A DNA stretch of 64,000 bases from Sepiola atlantica. Its lineage: Eukaryota > Mollusca > Cephalopoda > Sepiida > Sepiolidae. How positions within the stretch are numbered: the stretch's first letter is position 1; each line of letters opens with the position of its first letter. Under the pieces are notes generated by a model. It saw only the letters and a list, made by a program, of their open reading frames with translations. It had not been told where the DNA came from and made no database searches. Shown here piece by piece: positions 25,091-37,109 of the stretch. The stretch is taken from assembly GCA_963556195.1 (NCBI GenBank), contig OY744522.1:33874443-33938442 (forward strand). Direction: 5' to 3'. Both the position numbers and the translations under genes were made by a program.

Positions 25091-25579
25091 TAAAATTCTT
25101 TTAAAAAACATTTTTTTCTAATTTGAATGGAGTAAGAGTATGTATCATCACGTGTAAATCAGTTTATAGCATGTCTGCTATACTAATATTTTGGGTTTAC
25201 TTTACACTTCATCTGAATTAGTATTCTAGTTACCTGTCTCCCCATGAGGGAAAAGTTAGACACAAGGTTGCTGTTAAAGACTGATAAAACAAAAGAACTT
25301 CTTGGAATTTTCTAGAATTGCTGACCCCAGTTAACAAGCACAAAAATCTCCCAGCAGCTGACCTGATCAAAAAGGCTCGGCAAAAACCTTCTGTTTCTTA
25401 TTTTCTTTCAAGAATTCTTCCCCCTCTCTATATGATTAAGCATTTGGTCACATTTAGAAGGGGGGGGGGGGGGCTCTAAATGAAAGAAAGAAAATTAATT
25501 TAGACAAGATAAGCCAGGAGACAAGTTATGACTTTCCATCTCCCAGTTGTACAAATATGGTTAGTAAATTGTTCCATGT

Positions 25580-25935
25580 TTATCTTTGGAACCATTAATT
25601 TCTAGAGATTTTCAGTGGCATATTCTGATTCCTTGTACAAAAATACACTTATATGGTAAATTTTATTGCTTAATCTTTTGTTTTAACAAAGATATAACAT
25701 TTTTACTGAAAAATTAGTGTAAAAAATGTGACGAAATGCATATGGTCTTAAAGCGGGTAAAATATCCAATTGTGCAAGGCATAAAAATAGTCATAACTTC
25801 CTTATTTTTAGTCAGATTTAAAAAATTTAAAAAGATTATTTCTTAGATCATCAAGCTTTTTCTATATATGCCATTATTGAGATATTTTAAGCAATTAAAA
25901 ATTTTTTCATGTGTATTGCTACTTAAAACCAATAT
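25580..25935 (+). repeat. Interspersed repeat pair, copy A
   Basis: About 350 bp matching 34020-34370 in reverse complement, including CATTAATTTCTAGAGATTTT, AATGTGACGAAATGCATATG and TCATAACTTCCTTATTTTTA. The identity is high enough to be obvious by eye. There is no coding content. Confidence 0.9.
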
Positions 25936-25990
25936 TTTTCTCAAAAGGTGCTAAATATAAATTAGAGATTTTATAAGTAACAATTAAATT

Positions 25991-26098
25991 AACAGTCTAC
26001 GCGAACGAACTTACGTTTCGACTCTTATGCATCTCGTTCAGGACTCTCTGAACGAGATGCATAAGCGTCGAAACGTAGGTTGATCCACGTAGACTGTT
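25991..26098. mobile_element. Palindromic ~108 bp element with GAAACG motif
   Basis: The outer arms AACAGTCTACG and CGTAGACTGTT mirror each other. Each arm contains CTGAACGAGATGCATAAG followed by .GTCGAAACGTA, in opposite orientations meeting at about 26043. The inner hairpin GATGC-ATAA-GCGTC lies next to CGAAAC, reminiscent of the hammerhead-like motifs reported for Penelope-like elements, but with an extra base in the core. Confidence 0.7.
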
Positions 26099-26231
26099 TC
26101 TAATATTTATTAAATTTTTACTAATGTATTTTTTTAAACATATACCAATAATCAGACTAAAGCGCATACAAACCAGAATTTTATATGCAGTTTCTGCTTA
26201 TAGAACTCTTACTGACCAAATCTCATTTTAC

Positions 26232-26233
<2 letters not shown>

Positions 26234-26295
<62 letters not shown>
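26234..26295. repeat. (TA)n microsatellite
   Basis: About 60 bp of TA with a single CA interruption. Confidence 0.95.
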
Positions 26296-26299
<4 letters not shown>

Positions 26300-26368
26300 A
26301 AATGAACAAAAAGTATACATATGTGAAACTGAAAATAATTAGCTTTAATCATCGGATAACATTCAGTA

Positions 26369-26990
26369 GGAAAAATATAGTAATAGTACTATATTGTCTA
26401 AATAGATATGGGAACAAAAACAGAAAATATAGAAATAGTACTGTATTGTCTAAATAGATATGGGAACAAAAACAGAAAATATAGAAATAGTACTATGTTG
26501 TCTAAGTAGACATGGGAACAAAAAAAGAAAATATAGAAATAGTACTGTATTGTCTAAATAGATATGGGAACAAAAACAGAAAATATAGAAATAGTACTAT
26601 GTTTTCTAAATAGATATGGGAACAAAAACAGAAAATATAGAAATAGTACTATGTTTTCTAAATAGATATGGGAACAAAAACAGAAAATATAGAAATAGTA
26701 CTATGTTTTCTAAATAGATATGGGAACAAAAACAGAAAATACAGAAATAGTACTATATTGTCTAAATAGATATGGAACAAAAACAGAAAATATAGAAATA
26801 GTACTATGTTGTCTAAATAGATATGTGAACAAAAACAGAAAATATAGAAATAGTACTATGTTGTCTAAGTAGATATGGGAACAAAAACAGAAAATATAGA
26901 AATAGTACTATGTTGTCTAAGTAGATATGGGAACAAAAACAGAAAATATAGAAATAGTATTGTTATTGTTTAAATAGATATGGGAACAAA
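26369..26990. repeat. 52-bp minisatellite, ~12 units
   Basis: The unit begins GAAATAGTACTATGTTGTCT and continues AAATAGATATGGGAACAAAAACAGAAAATATA in pieces. Units differ mainly by GTT/ATT and TTTTCT/TTGTCT variants. There is no coding capacity. Confidence 0.95.
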
Positions 26991-26999
26991 AGTGTATAT

Positions 27000-29190
27000 T
27001 AGTAGGTATCACAAACCAGGTTAGTTTTGTGAAAAGAGGCATATATAGTGAAATCTCAACTTGCGATAAATCATTTATCTTGGGGGGGGGGGGGTCATTT
27101 TGATAAAATTTGAATGCAAACAAAATTTTACTTTTTCTCTTTATAAATGTATAATTCTTTTTCTTATGCGATTAATAGTTTTTTTTAAGAAGATTTCAAG
27201 TTAGGTCACTATTTTCGGTATCAAGCGATTTTTTTAATGTGCAAAAAAAAAAAAAAAATGTTTTTCAAATTAGCCGGGCAATATATTGTGTGTATCTCTG
27301 CATATAAAAATAGCCCTATCTTACAGAAAAAGGGTTACTTGTCAATATGGCGGGCTTAAAAAAATAGCTTTGAGTTTTCTTTCTAAAAGAAAATTGAAGT
27401 TGAACACTTCAAACTTCAACGAATGAAATAAAAAAGAAAATGAATTTTAAAAATTCTGAAAATGGCACCTTTTTATAGAAAAATATCCCATCTTTAATAA
27501 TTTGTTAGTGCCATACTACCACGCTAATAAATCATGTTGCTCACAGCATGAAAGAGTTACCCACATATTTAAGACTTATGACAGACTTAACGCAGCTGAA
27601 TGAACATCAACAATCAGCGTGAGTAGTAGTAGTAGTAGTAGTAATAGCAAACATGGTGTTTAGTAACACTATGTTCGATCTCTTTCCCTCTCTTTCTCTC
27701 CTATTCCCTTTTTGAATAAATACTAACTATATTCTGAAAACTAAAAAACTTTGCTCTGATGTGGATTCAAACAGTAGAAGTTAATTTATTTTTTATTAAA
27801 TCATTTAATAAATAAATAAAAATGTTTATTCTCTTAAAAAAATTAAATAAATAGCTTTATAGTACAACTAACCCTAAGTCTGTGGTAGTTTCCAGTCAGA
27901 TTAGGGTAAGCTTCTTTTTTTTATATATAAATCTTTGAAGCTTGAAATTAGCAACCAGATACAAGTTGGAAAAAAAAAAAAATCAAGCGCGTCTTGAAAA
28001 ATGAAAAAAAGTGACGATAACAATTCATAGATAAATGTTACAATCAGTATTGACACTTGAAACTTATACAAGTAGATAGTAAATTAAATGTTAGCATAAA
28101 ATACTCAGCAAGTTCTTCATTAAAATTAAGCAACAGTTGTATAACTGAATTCACCCAAGTGAAAATATATCTATGACAAAAAACTTTTGATAATACAGAA
28201 TAGACATGTTTTTGAATTCTTCATCCCAAAATTAGTCAAGTGACAAAGTTTCAAGATTGTAATTCCAATGGATACTGTTTTACAGCAATTTCAGTAACGT
28301 ATACTTTAGACTTATTTTTTATATTTTTATCCATTTTTTTGCCCTATTATCAAATTGTGTTTCCGTCAGATTTGGACCATGTAAAAACAAAGTATTTTAA
28401 TTGATTTACTATTAAAAGCAAAATCTAGCTTGTGCTATGAATAATGTTAAGATTCAATGCATTAGCTGATGAAATGAAACTTATATGAAAAGTCAAAGTT
28501 GTGCTTCCGTGTGATTTTTGCATGTTCTTATACTGGTTTTATCTTATAATTATTGCTTCCATTATGATTAATTTTTATTTACTACAAAATAACATTACAT
28601 TTGTAATGGATGTTTCACTTGTTTGAAGCTTGCATTTCTAGTGATACACCATGAAAATTGGCTTCTCGACCAATATCACACAAGATGGTAAATGTTCTAA
28701 TTTCCAAAGAACTTAGAACGGTCATAATTCTGTGGCTAATTGAGCTATCAAAATGACTTTGATACCATTGTTCATGTTTTGCAAAGATCTATGTGTCTAC
28801 ACAAATTAAAAAAAAATTTTTTTTTTGATTTAAAAAAAATTTTTTTTTTTTAGATATGAAATTAAAATTTTGGTTTAGGATACCTAATATTAACTCTAAT
28901 ATCAATTGAGAAATCTTAAAATTAGCCCCTCCTTTGATGGCGACCTTTATTTTAACTGATTTACCCAACTCTTTTCCTTACCCATCACACCTCTACAATT
29001 TCCTTTCCCATAGGTATAAATAGGTATCAAATATACCACTGTTTCAGTTTTGGGATTGAGGTATGTTTGAAAAAACAAAACAAAAACAAAAACAAAACAA
29101 ACTTACATTTCAATTGTTCTAAATCGTAATTTGCAAATAACTCATCAAGTGACCCATCTCTAACTATCTAGCTATCACTTTCACCCTCTC
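27000..29190. other. Non-coding intron sequence
   Basis: No gene is recognised. A G run is at 27080-27092 and palindromic A8T9-like tracts lie at 28807-28851. Confidence 0.4.
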
Positions 29191-29199
29191 AATGTTGCA

Positions 29200-29780
29200 G
29201 CAAAATCAGACACTTCACAAACAAAAAATGAAAATATCAGGTGGTGCCGATGTGAACATATATGCATGCGTGCGTTCACTGCACTGGCTGTAATCGTCTC
29301 CACACGGTGTGCTGGTCCAAGGTTGCTGTTCGATTTCGTCTCAGTGCTGCAACAAAGAACTCTCATTTCAAGTAAAAACCAAGAGTCCAGTTTATCAACA
29401 AGTAACAACTTTATTTGTTGGATGCTATAAAAGATACTCGTGTTCCCAAGTTGAATGGCAGACCTGCAAATGAGAGTTCTCTATCCCGGTGAAATAAAAC
29501 ATAAGTCCCACACAGTCCTTTAGCTAAGAGCCCCAATGAGCCTATCCTGCCTGGCCCCAGCTTCAACTCATCGCCAGCTCTCCCAGCAAACTCCAACTTC
29601 CTGTCATGCCAAGTGGGCCAGGTCTCGTCCCCCCCCCCCCCCCCCGTCCCTTGGGGTCCTTTGTCCCTGGCCGGAAATCTTGGACTTCAGTCTTTTTGAC
29701 CGGTCATCGGCGGGCCACCTAAGCACTGGCCACTTGAGATAACTGTCAGACAGTCTACCCAGGAGGGCTTTATCATAGAG
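29200..29780 (-). other. GC-richer block, possible LTR remnant
   Basis: On the minus strand an AAATAAAGTTGTTACTTGTT stretch (29395-29420) resembles the polyadenylation zone of an LTR. The block is richer in GC than the surroundings and includes a C run at 29630-29645. No partner LTR or coding region was identified, so this is a weak call. Confidence 0.25.
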
Positions 29781-29944
29781 ATGAACTGGACATTACTTTT
29801 GTATTTCAACATCATTCTCTGTTTTTACGAGATAATTCATTTCAAAGGGAAATAAACTTCTGGTGGCCCAAAACAAACCCAAAGACATTTTCACTTTCTT
29901 TCGACCTCCCTCCCCCGCTCTTCCTCTGGCCGAGCATCTAACAC

Positions 29945-30340
29945 TTGCAACGTCCACTATTCGTATGCATCACTAAAAAAATGCAGCCTACTGCATTTTT
30001 ACACCAAGGAGCATGGTGAAAACCTGGATGGACGAGATCATCACGGATGCCTCTACGACTTCCAGAAGAACTTTGCTCCTTCACACAAGGCCGAGATGAC
30101 TCAGGCATGGTTGCTCAAAAATGTTCTTCACCACTGGTCGCCGGACTTGTGGCCACCTTCCTTAACTCCCTTGACTATTTCTTCTGAGGCGTGATCAGCA
30201 AGAACGTCCACAACACGGTCGACTTTTTGAAAGCTGCTATCGTGGAGGCATTCGTGGTTATAAACAAGGACATGATCGCCAAAGTGTGTAACTCATTTTG
30301 TCCCGCCTTGAAATGGTTGGAGGTTACATTGAAAAATAAT
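29945..30340 (+). pseudogene. Mariner-family transposase 3' fragment
   Basis: Shifted frames give FAPSHKAEMTQAWLLKNVL, HHWSPDLWPPSL, LDYFF*GVISKNVHNTVD and FLKAAIVEAFVVINKD. They correspond to the C-terminal half of mariner transposase (the APSHKA, WP..SPDLNPLDYYLWG and LKAAI blocks). A stop and at least one frameshift are present. The DD(D/E) acidic residue before APSHKA is not conserved. No terminal repeats were found. Confidence 0.8.
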
Positions 30341-30399
30341 GTAGTATGTAACGCTAACTGTTGCTAAATAAACTGTCGGGTCTCTGCATATACAACTTT

Positions 30400-30683
30400 T
30401 GTTTTTATTGCCTATTTCGTTTTCTTTTTGTCAAGTTATGTGAACCCCCCTTCCCACTTTTATTTATGTTGTCTCTTCTCGCTTCCATCATTCTTTCTCT
30501 CTGCTTACTAACAGACAAAGCTAATAAAGAAAGCAGGGAATAAAAAGAAATAGCGAGCAGAAAGAGACTAATTTTGATTTATTTTGTCTTTATTTGTTAT
30601 ACTTAACTAGCTTTACAAACTCACTTTTTCCTGATTCAAACAATTTAATGAAAGTTCAATAGGTCACATTTTTTTCTAGTGTG

Positions 30684-30714
<31 letters not shown>

Positions 30715-30787
30715 GTGGAATGGGCAGTAATACTATTGAACTTGTAGTAGAGGAAGAGAAACAGCGAGCAGAAAGAGATTAATTTTT

Positions 30788-30818
<31 letters not shown>

Positions 30819-32040
30819 TTTATATTACGAGCTGTTCCTACCCGGCGTTGCACAGATGTCCTTTTGGTTCCATGTTTGTTTTGTTCATTGCCTCCCCTCA
30901 CTTTTCTCTTACATTTAATACCGAATCTGAGTAAGTCAAACACAGCTCAGTTTAAAAAAAAAATGTTCTTGTTCAGATATTGGGACATGTACAATATGAA
31001 ACTACCTTAAACCTCTTAATGGCCCAGTAAGCATAACAGACTTTTCTCTAGACATCACTGTCAAGTGAATATCCTTATTGAACTTTCAAATATGTTTTTA
31101 AGATATAAACTCTTAATTTAACTCAATCCGACACATGAATTTTGTTACTTCTCTAGATTCTTTTTATATACTCTCCAGTAATATTGTCACTTGTATTTTT
31201 TAATTTGGATATAAAGTTAATTAATAATATTCTACATACAATCTCACTTGTATCAAGGGGAGAAAACTCCCAAGTATGAGAGATTTGATGCTATCTTTGT
31301 GTTTAGTTTGGTTTTTGGAACATTATATCTCCGATAAAGTTTGTAGGTCTTTGATCTAAATAGTTATTTATTTTGCCCTTCCCATAAATTAATCAATCGT
31401 GTATCAGTATTTTTTTTTTTTTTTTTTGTAAATCTTAACTTTAAATCTTATTTATCTCAATTCACTCCAAATTGTTGAGATCCTGCAAGAGCAAGATAGC
31501 CAGTAAGAAGTTGAACTACAGACCAACATGATGTGAGGAGTGGTCTTCCACTTTTTTTCCTTTTTTTTTTTGTTTTAAAATACAAAACCAAGTCTCCACA
31601 CCAATTGAAAAATCCAACGAAAATGAATATTTACTTTGTATTGTTGAAGGCAAGCGTTTCCAGCACAATTTAATTTGGTTTGTTTGTATATTACCAATTT
31701 GACCTCATGTGTTTGTCTTTTTAGGAAAAAGTTTGTGGTGAGAAAAGCTCCAAATATTTGAAGGTTTTTATATAAACAACCTTAAATCGATGCCATTTAA
31801 TAAACTCTTTCGAAACGTGGGTCTATATTTGCGCAGGCAATTGCTTTTTATGTTTTTGTGACTGTTTCGTTTCCAGACACTTTCGTTATCGGAAAAAATA
31901 CTGGAATCATCCCATCACTAGCATTATATATATATATATATGGATTATGACAATATATGTATTAGCATATACTATACGTACCTTTTAATTAGTGTTCTCT
32001 TCAAAAAAGATTCAGCTCGATGATTGTCAACCAGTAATAA
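30400..32040. other. Non-coding intron sequence
   Basis: CA/TA microsatellites lie at 30684-30714 and 30789-30818. At 30832-30860 there is a degraded CCTACCCGGCGTTGCACAG motif related to the terminus at 52569. No gene. Confidence 0.4.
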
Positions 32041-32046
32041 CAGAGC

Positions 32047-32282
32047 ATATATAAATAAGACAAGTTCGTTTTATATTCCAATAATCATGGTTTTTATTTT
32101 CAATTTTTATTTTTTCACATTTTTAAAAAACATAACATTCTTGTGAGATGTGGTAAAAAAACGAGTCGTAAAAATGCATCTCACAGGAATGTTATGTTTT
32201 TTAAAAATGTGAAAAACTAAAAATTGACAATAAAAACCATGATTATTGGAATATAAAACAAACTCATCTTATTTATATATAT
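32047..32282. mobile_element. Foldback element, ~235 bp, in TA-rich DNA
   Basis: The left arm, containing ATATTCCAATAATCATGG and AAAAAACATAACATTC, is mirrored by the right arm ending ATGATTATTGGAATATAAAA. The arms are about 100 bp and nearly perfect, with a loop of about 25 bp (GGTAAAAAAACGAGTCGTAA). Both ends abut TTTATATATA-like DNA. There is no ORF. Confidence 0.9.
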
Positions 32283-32604
32283 ATATATATATAGTATTCC
32301 CAGTGGATTTAAAATTTTATTTTAGATTATTGTTATTTAATCACAGTATGTATAGAGAGCTCAGTAAATGAAGTTCAAAACTGTTTGAATTATGCAAATA
32401 TTCCTTGTGGTTCAAAAGTTATAAGAATTTAAAGCTTAAAGGTTTTGGGTTCAAAATTGACATCATTACATGCTTCAGAATCACATGGCAGTCAATGAAA
32501 AGTTTAACAGTGAACACGTGGCTGAAGACAACAAAGTCAAAGGTGTTGTGAGCTGTTGGGCCAGACGTGGGCTAGTCAGATCGGTATCAAGTGAAATCCC
32601 ACAA

Positions 32605-33770
32605 CAGAGATTCAGATTTGTCATTCTTAATGTTGGCACGATGAGGTGACGGGCGGAAGAGGTTGTAGAAACACTAACATGCAAGAAAGTCAACCTGTGT
32701 TGTTTATAGGAGACGAGGTGGAGAGGAGAATCAGCTCGCATGATTCAAGGCAAAGACACACCACGTTACAAGCTATTTTGGACTGGTAAAAGACAGGGCA
32801 CTGCAGGTGTAAGAATTCTTCTGGCTGAGAAATGGGTTGACAAGGTGCTTGATGTTCAACGTCTGTCTGACAGGATCATCCTTGCCAAACTGATAGTAGG
32901 AAGTACTGTTCTTACCTTCGTAAATATCTACGCCCCGCAGGTAGAACGCAGTGATGATGAAAAAGACGCCTTCTATGAGCGTTTGAGGGAGGTTATCTGT
33001 AAGACACAGGGAAAAGAGCCTCTCATCCCCTGTGGTGACTGGAATGGACATATTGTTAAAGCAGCGTCAGGTTTCGAGGAAGTGCACGGTGGATACGGCA
33101 TTGGTGAACGAAACCCCGAAGGTGATAGGATTTTGGAGTAGGTAGTAGGAAACTCCTGGTTCAAAAAGAACAACAACCACCTCATTACTTACGAATCTGG
33201 CGATGTGAAAACCCAAGTTGATTATATACTACTGAGGCAAAGGTCAAGGAGATCGCAGTAGAGGAGTGTGCAACCCAACATAGACTATTGATATGTGACC
33301 TCATGGTCACAACACGCCAACAAGAGCGCCATAAATTCAAGCCTAGAGTGAGGACTTGGAAGTTGAAGGAGGCAGAAGTACAAAGGAAATACCAAGAAGC
33401 CTTTGCTGCAAGTACAGAGAACTATCAAGCAGATGGTGTGGAGGGTTGCTGGCAGCAGCTGGAGGATGGGCTCCTGAACAATGCCAATACTGTATGTGGC
33501 CTGACGAAGAAGCACCAATTGAGGAAAGAGACTTGGTGGTGGGATGGAGAAGTAAACAATGCGATACAAGAAAAGAGAAGATGCTACTAGGTATGGGAGA
33601 AACAGGGAAGTCGAGATGAATACATACAAGCTAAGAGATCTGCAAATAAAGGTTATGTATTCAGCCAAATTTGGACAATTGGGTTCCAAGAATAATGATA
33701 TATTCCGGGTTGCTAAACAAATAAGAGAGAGCCACGATATTGTGGGAGACAGGGGTTCTTGAAATAATTT
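32605..33770 (+). pseudogene. RTE-type LINE, AP-endonuclease region
   Basis: The frame gives VILNVGTMR, KKVNLCC, ETRWRGESARMIQG, GKRQGTAGVRILLAEKWV, LTFVNIYAPQVE, PCGDWNGHI and GGYGIGERNPEGDRILE. After frameshifts it continues HLITYESGD, VDYILLRQR, TQHRLLICDLM and KETWWWDGEV. This is the apurinic endonuclease of RTE elements commonly annotated craniofacial development protein 2-like. A 134-codon piece (32740-33141) is uninterrupted, but in-frame stops lie near 32649 and 32710 and frameshifts follow, so it is inactive. It shares its element type with the RT/zinc-finger fragment at 7835. Confidence 0.88.
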
Positions 33771-34019
33771 TCAAAGATGGTGGTGATGGAGCAGGTCAAC
33801 AAGTGGGGGGTTAAAGAGTATGATAGATAACAAAGAGAACATGTTCAGGTATGGCCTGACTCCATTAAAGTTGATCAAATGGTTTGAAGATGGGAAAACC
33901 TTGGGTTTACTTTCGGCAGTCTCGTAACTATTGTTTCTCTTATTTTGTCCTGACAAAGGGGGAAGAATTGCTTTTTTTCTGGGTCGGAATCTATCCACCT
34001 AACAGTTATTGTTGGCTAG

Positions 34020-34370
34020 TTTTTGACTAGCAATACACATGAAAAAGTTTAAATTGCTTAAAATATCTCAATAATGGCATATATAGAAAGAGCTTGATGA
34101 TCTAAAAGAATCTTTTTTAAATTTTTTTTAAATCTGACTAAAAAATAAGGAAGTTATGACTATTTTTGTGACTTGCGCGATTGGATATTTTTCCCTCTTT
34201 AAGACCATATGCGTTTCGTCACATTTTTTACACTAATTTTTCAGTAAAAATGTTATATCTTTGTTAAAACAAGATTAAGCAATAAAATTGGCCATATAAA
34301 TGTATTTTTGTACAGGAATCAGAATATGACACTGAAAATCTCCAGAAATTAATGGCTTCCAAATAATCTG
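34020..34370 (-). repeat. Interspersed repeat pair, copy B
   Basis: Reverse complement of 25580-25935. Shared blocks include TAAAAATGTTATATCTTTGT and CATATGCGTTTCGTCACATT. Confidence 0.9.
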
Positions 34371-34591
34371 CAGTAAATATGGTGCAATACCTTAAAAAAT
34401 ACCATGTATCCATTAAAAAAAAAAGAAAAAAAAAAAGTTAGAACTCAAAGTTGAATTGTAATACATTTTATGCACAAGAAACTGAAATCTAATACTAGGA
34501 CTGTTTAAAAATGAATATATTGCAAGATTTCTTTGGTATTATTGTAAATTAACACCTTCCACTAAATCATGCCCTTGCCTCCCCAAAATAT

Positions 34592-35553
34592 GAGATTCTA
34601 CCCTTTTTAGGCAATTACATGTGAACACCCTGAAAAACTTGGCAGAAAGAAAGAAAAACAATTATTTTAGAATTTAGAGTGGGGATTAGTTTCACATATA
34701 AATTTAATGTAAAATAATCCATTTCAGGGCCATTCTAACATTAAACATTTTTTTATGGAAGATAAATCATGTGCGTTTTTCTTGTTTTTTTTTTATGGGG
34801 GGATGAAGGGGGGGATCTCCTTTTTTTTCTTTTTAGATGATTATGTGTAGTTTTAAGAGGGTCTTTATATGAGGAAGGGAAGGGCTTTCCACTCGGACTT
34901 CGAGTTAGTGGTAGGGCTAGGGGCAATTACGTGTGAAAACCCTGAAAAATTAGTAAGAAAAAAAAAACAATTATTTTAAAATTTAGAGGGGGGGGGGGGA
35001 TTAGTTTCACATAAATTTAATGTAAAATAATTCACCATTTCCTGGGAAATTTTAGCGGTTTAGCGCATTAATCAATTTTTTTTTTCTATGGGAAATAAAT
35101 CTTGTGCGTTTTTCTTTATCTTTTTTTTCTTTTTAAACGATTATGTGTGGTTTTAATGGGCTTTTTGTAGGATGAGGGCTTGCCACTCGGACTTAGGGTT
35201 AGTGATAAGGTTAAGGAAGGAGTTTTGCTTTGGATGGAGGTTACCATTCGGAATTAGTGTTAGGGTTTAGGTTAATGGTACAACACGTTCAAGAGAAGAC
35301 ATTTTTAGGAGGTGGGCTTGTCACTCGAACTTAGAGTTAGTGGTAGAGTAATTATTCATTTATATCAAGTTTTCAGCTTGAAAAAATATTTTTTAAATTA
35401 CATTAAAAGGCAAGAACGGCCGAGAAATGGGAGATCATTAAATTTATATGCAAAACTGATCCCCCACTATAAATTATTTTTTGTTGTCTCCCCCCCCCCC
35501 CCCCCGCAGACTTTTAGGGTGTTCACACGTAATCGCCTAAAAAGAGTAGAATC
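34592..35553. mobile_element. ~960 bp element with ~45 bp inverted ends and internal duplication
   Basis: The left end (GAGATTCTACCCTTTTTAGG, then CAATTACATGTGAACACCCT) is mirrored at the right end (AGGGTGTTCACACGTAATCG, then CCTAAAAAGAGTAGAATCT). Internally a ~300 bp segment is repeated in tandem (about 34608-34920 and 34921-35215), with shared GATTAGTTTCACAT, TTGTGCGTTTTTCTT and GCCACTCGGACTT-like blocks. There is no transposase. A third, single end is at 45385-45470. Confidence 0.75.
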
Positions 35554-35818
35554 TTTTTTTCTTCTCTTAATTGGCTGCTAGAAAATCATTACTACTAGAA
35601 GTTCGAAAGTTGAGTATATTTGAAAACCAGTATTTTTTTTATAAAAGAACCACAAACAGTATCAACTTTTTTACGTACAAAAAGTATTTTTGTCTTTTTT
35701 TTTTTACAAAAGAAGTCGGTAAATGAATTCTACAAAGCTTTACAAAGCTAGTTTATAGCTAGCTGCTGCTGATTGATTGCTATATCAGCAATACTACTAG
35801 CAGCAATTGTTGACTTTC

Positions 35819-35820
<2 letters not shown>

Positions 35821-35857
<37 letters not shown>
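35821..35857. repeat. Poly(A) tract (~37 A)
   Basis: An uninterrupted A homopolymer, possibly the tail of a retroposed sequence on the plus strand. Confidence 0.9.
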
Positions 35858-35860
<3 letters not shown>

Positions 35861-36179
35861 ACAATATTTTTTTGGATAGGATAATTTAAAATTACTATTA
35901 CCGAAAGACAAAACATACAAGTATAATTTTAATGCATAAAAAAAGAGAAATGATTGATTTATTTTACAAGTTGGGGTAGTTTGTTTTTTTTAATGTTCGA
36001 TACACATATGTTGGATTTTTATTTTTAAGATTACAAAAAAAATAATGGATCCATTAATATCGTACCCCGACAATAATTGAAATTGATATTTCTCCTGATT
36101 GTTTTCCAAATTTCATGATGAAATTTTTCATAGACGAATGGTACAGCAGTTTTAAAAGAAGGGGTAAAATAAAGTGACG

Positions 36180-36330
36180 TAAATGGCATTAGCATTTTTA
36201 TGACTTTATTTGCTGAAAACTATCAAAATATATAATGTAGATTATTATTTATTAATGCACATGAAAGGATATTCATTCATTTACGAATAAAATGGTGGTA
36301 TTTTGACGCCTTAAAGTGCTTTGGTTTTTA
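36180..36330 (+). repeat. Short interspersed repeat shared with 54060-54200
   Basis: Both contain TTTATTTGCTGAAAACT, TATTTATTAAT and AAAATGGTG.TATTTTGA in the same order, with moderate divergence. Confidence 0.65.
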
Positions 36331-36519
36331 AAATATGACTATTTTAGTAGAACTACCTTGAAATCCGTGATTCTCCAAACTGTTTTATGGTCAGTGGGCA
36401 TTGCTATTTTGACCTTGAAGTAGAATTTTTCTTCTTTTTTTTAAGTTCCTTACATCAAGTGGCTTCATACCTTGTCTGGAGCGATTTCCATATAAAAAAA
36501 AAATTCACACTCCGAATTA

Positions 36520-36962
36520 CTGAAGAACACTTTGCCCTCTATCTAATTCGAGAAAAAAGACAGATGAAGATTTACTCAACTTGGTTATCTCCACATCAGA
36601 CACGGCTCGGACAGAAATGGCAACTGAAGGTGTATGTGTTCAATTTGGAAACAGGGCTGTAGATGTCAAAATAACCATACATGACACCATGAAAGATTTC
36701 CAGTTTAAAAATTATGTTTCTGGTTTAGATAGAGCAGATTACATCCTTTGTGTCTTTCAAGCAGATGATTGGACCAATAGAGAAAGGATACTGCAAGGTT
36801 TTCAAATATATAGAGATGCAGAGGACAAGACAAAGGCTTACCAAGAAACTTATATCAAATTCAGACCAAAAGAGTATCACCATGATCCACTCTTGCATAA
36901 ACATCACTTGGTTTTTGAACGTCTTGTATCGATATCACATTGTTTACCAGTTTGGGGTTGAA
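36520..36962 (+). other. Unidentified protein-like ORF with a probable frameshift
   Basis: The frame at 36563-36961 runs open from about DEDLLNLVISTSDTARTEM through KITIHDTMKDFQFKNYV, DRADYILCVFQADDW, RILQGFQIYRDAEDKTKAY and KFRPKEYHHD to a TGA. Immediately upstream the protein-like sequence switches frame at an A run (LRITEEHFALYLIREKRQ, 36517-36563). The composition is balanced and unlike chance AT-rich ORFs. I do not recognise the family. It may be a retroposed gene fragment or part of an unrecognised transposon: downstream, at about 37100, is an AAATAAATAAATAAA-like tail. Confidence 0.4.
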
Positions 36963-37109
36963 AGATCTGGTCCATTAGGTGAACCAATTCGTCGGTCTAA
37001 GGAGAGTTTTGAACACAATCTATGAAAAACAGGGTTATAATTTGATACGTGTAGCACAGCAGGTGATAAGGGTGCATTACCTAACTGTGCCAGAAAAATA
37101 AATATATAA

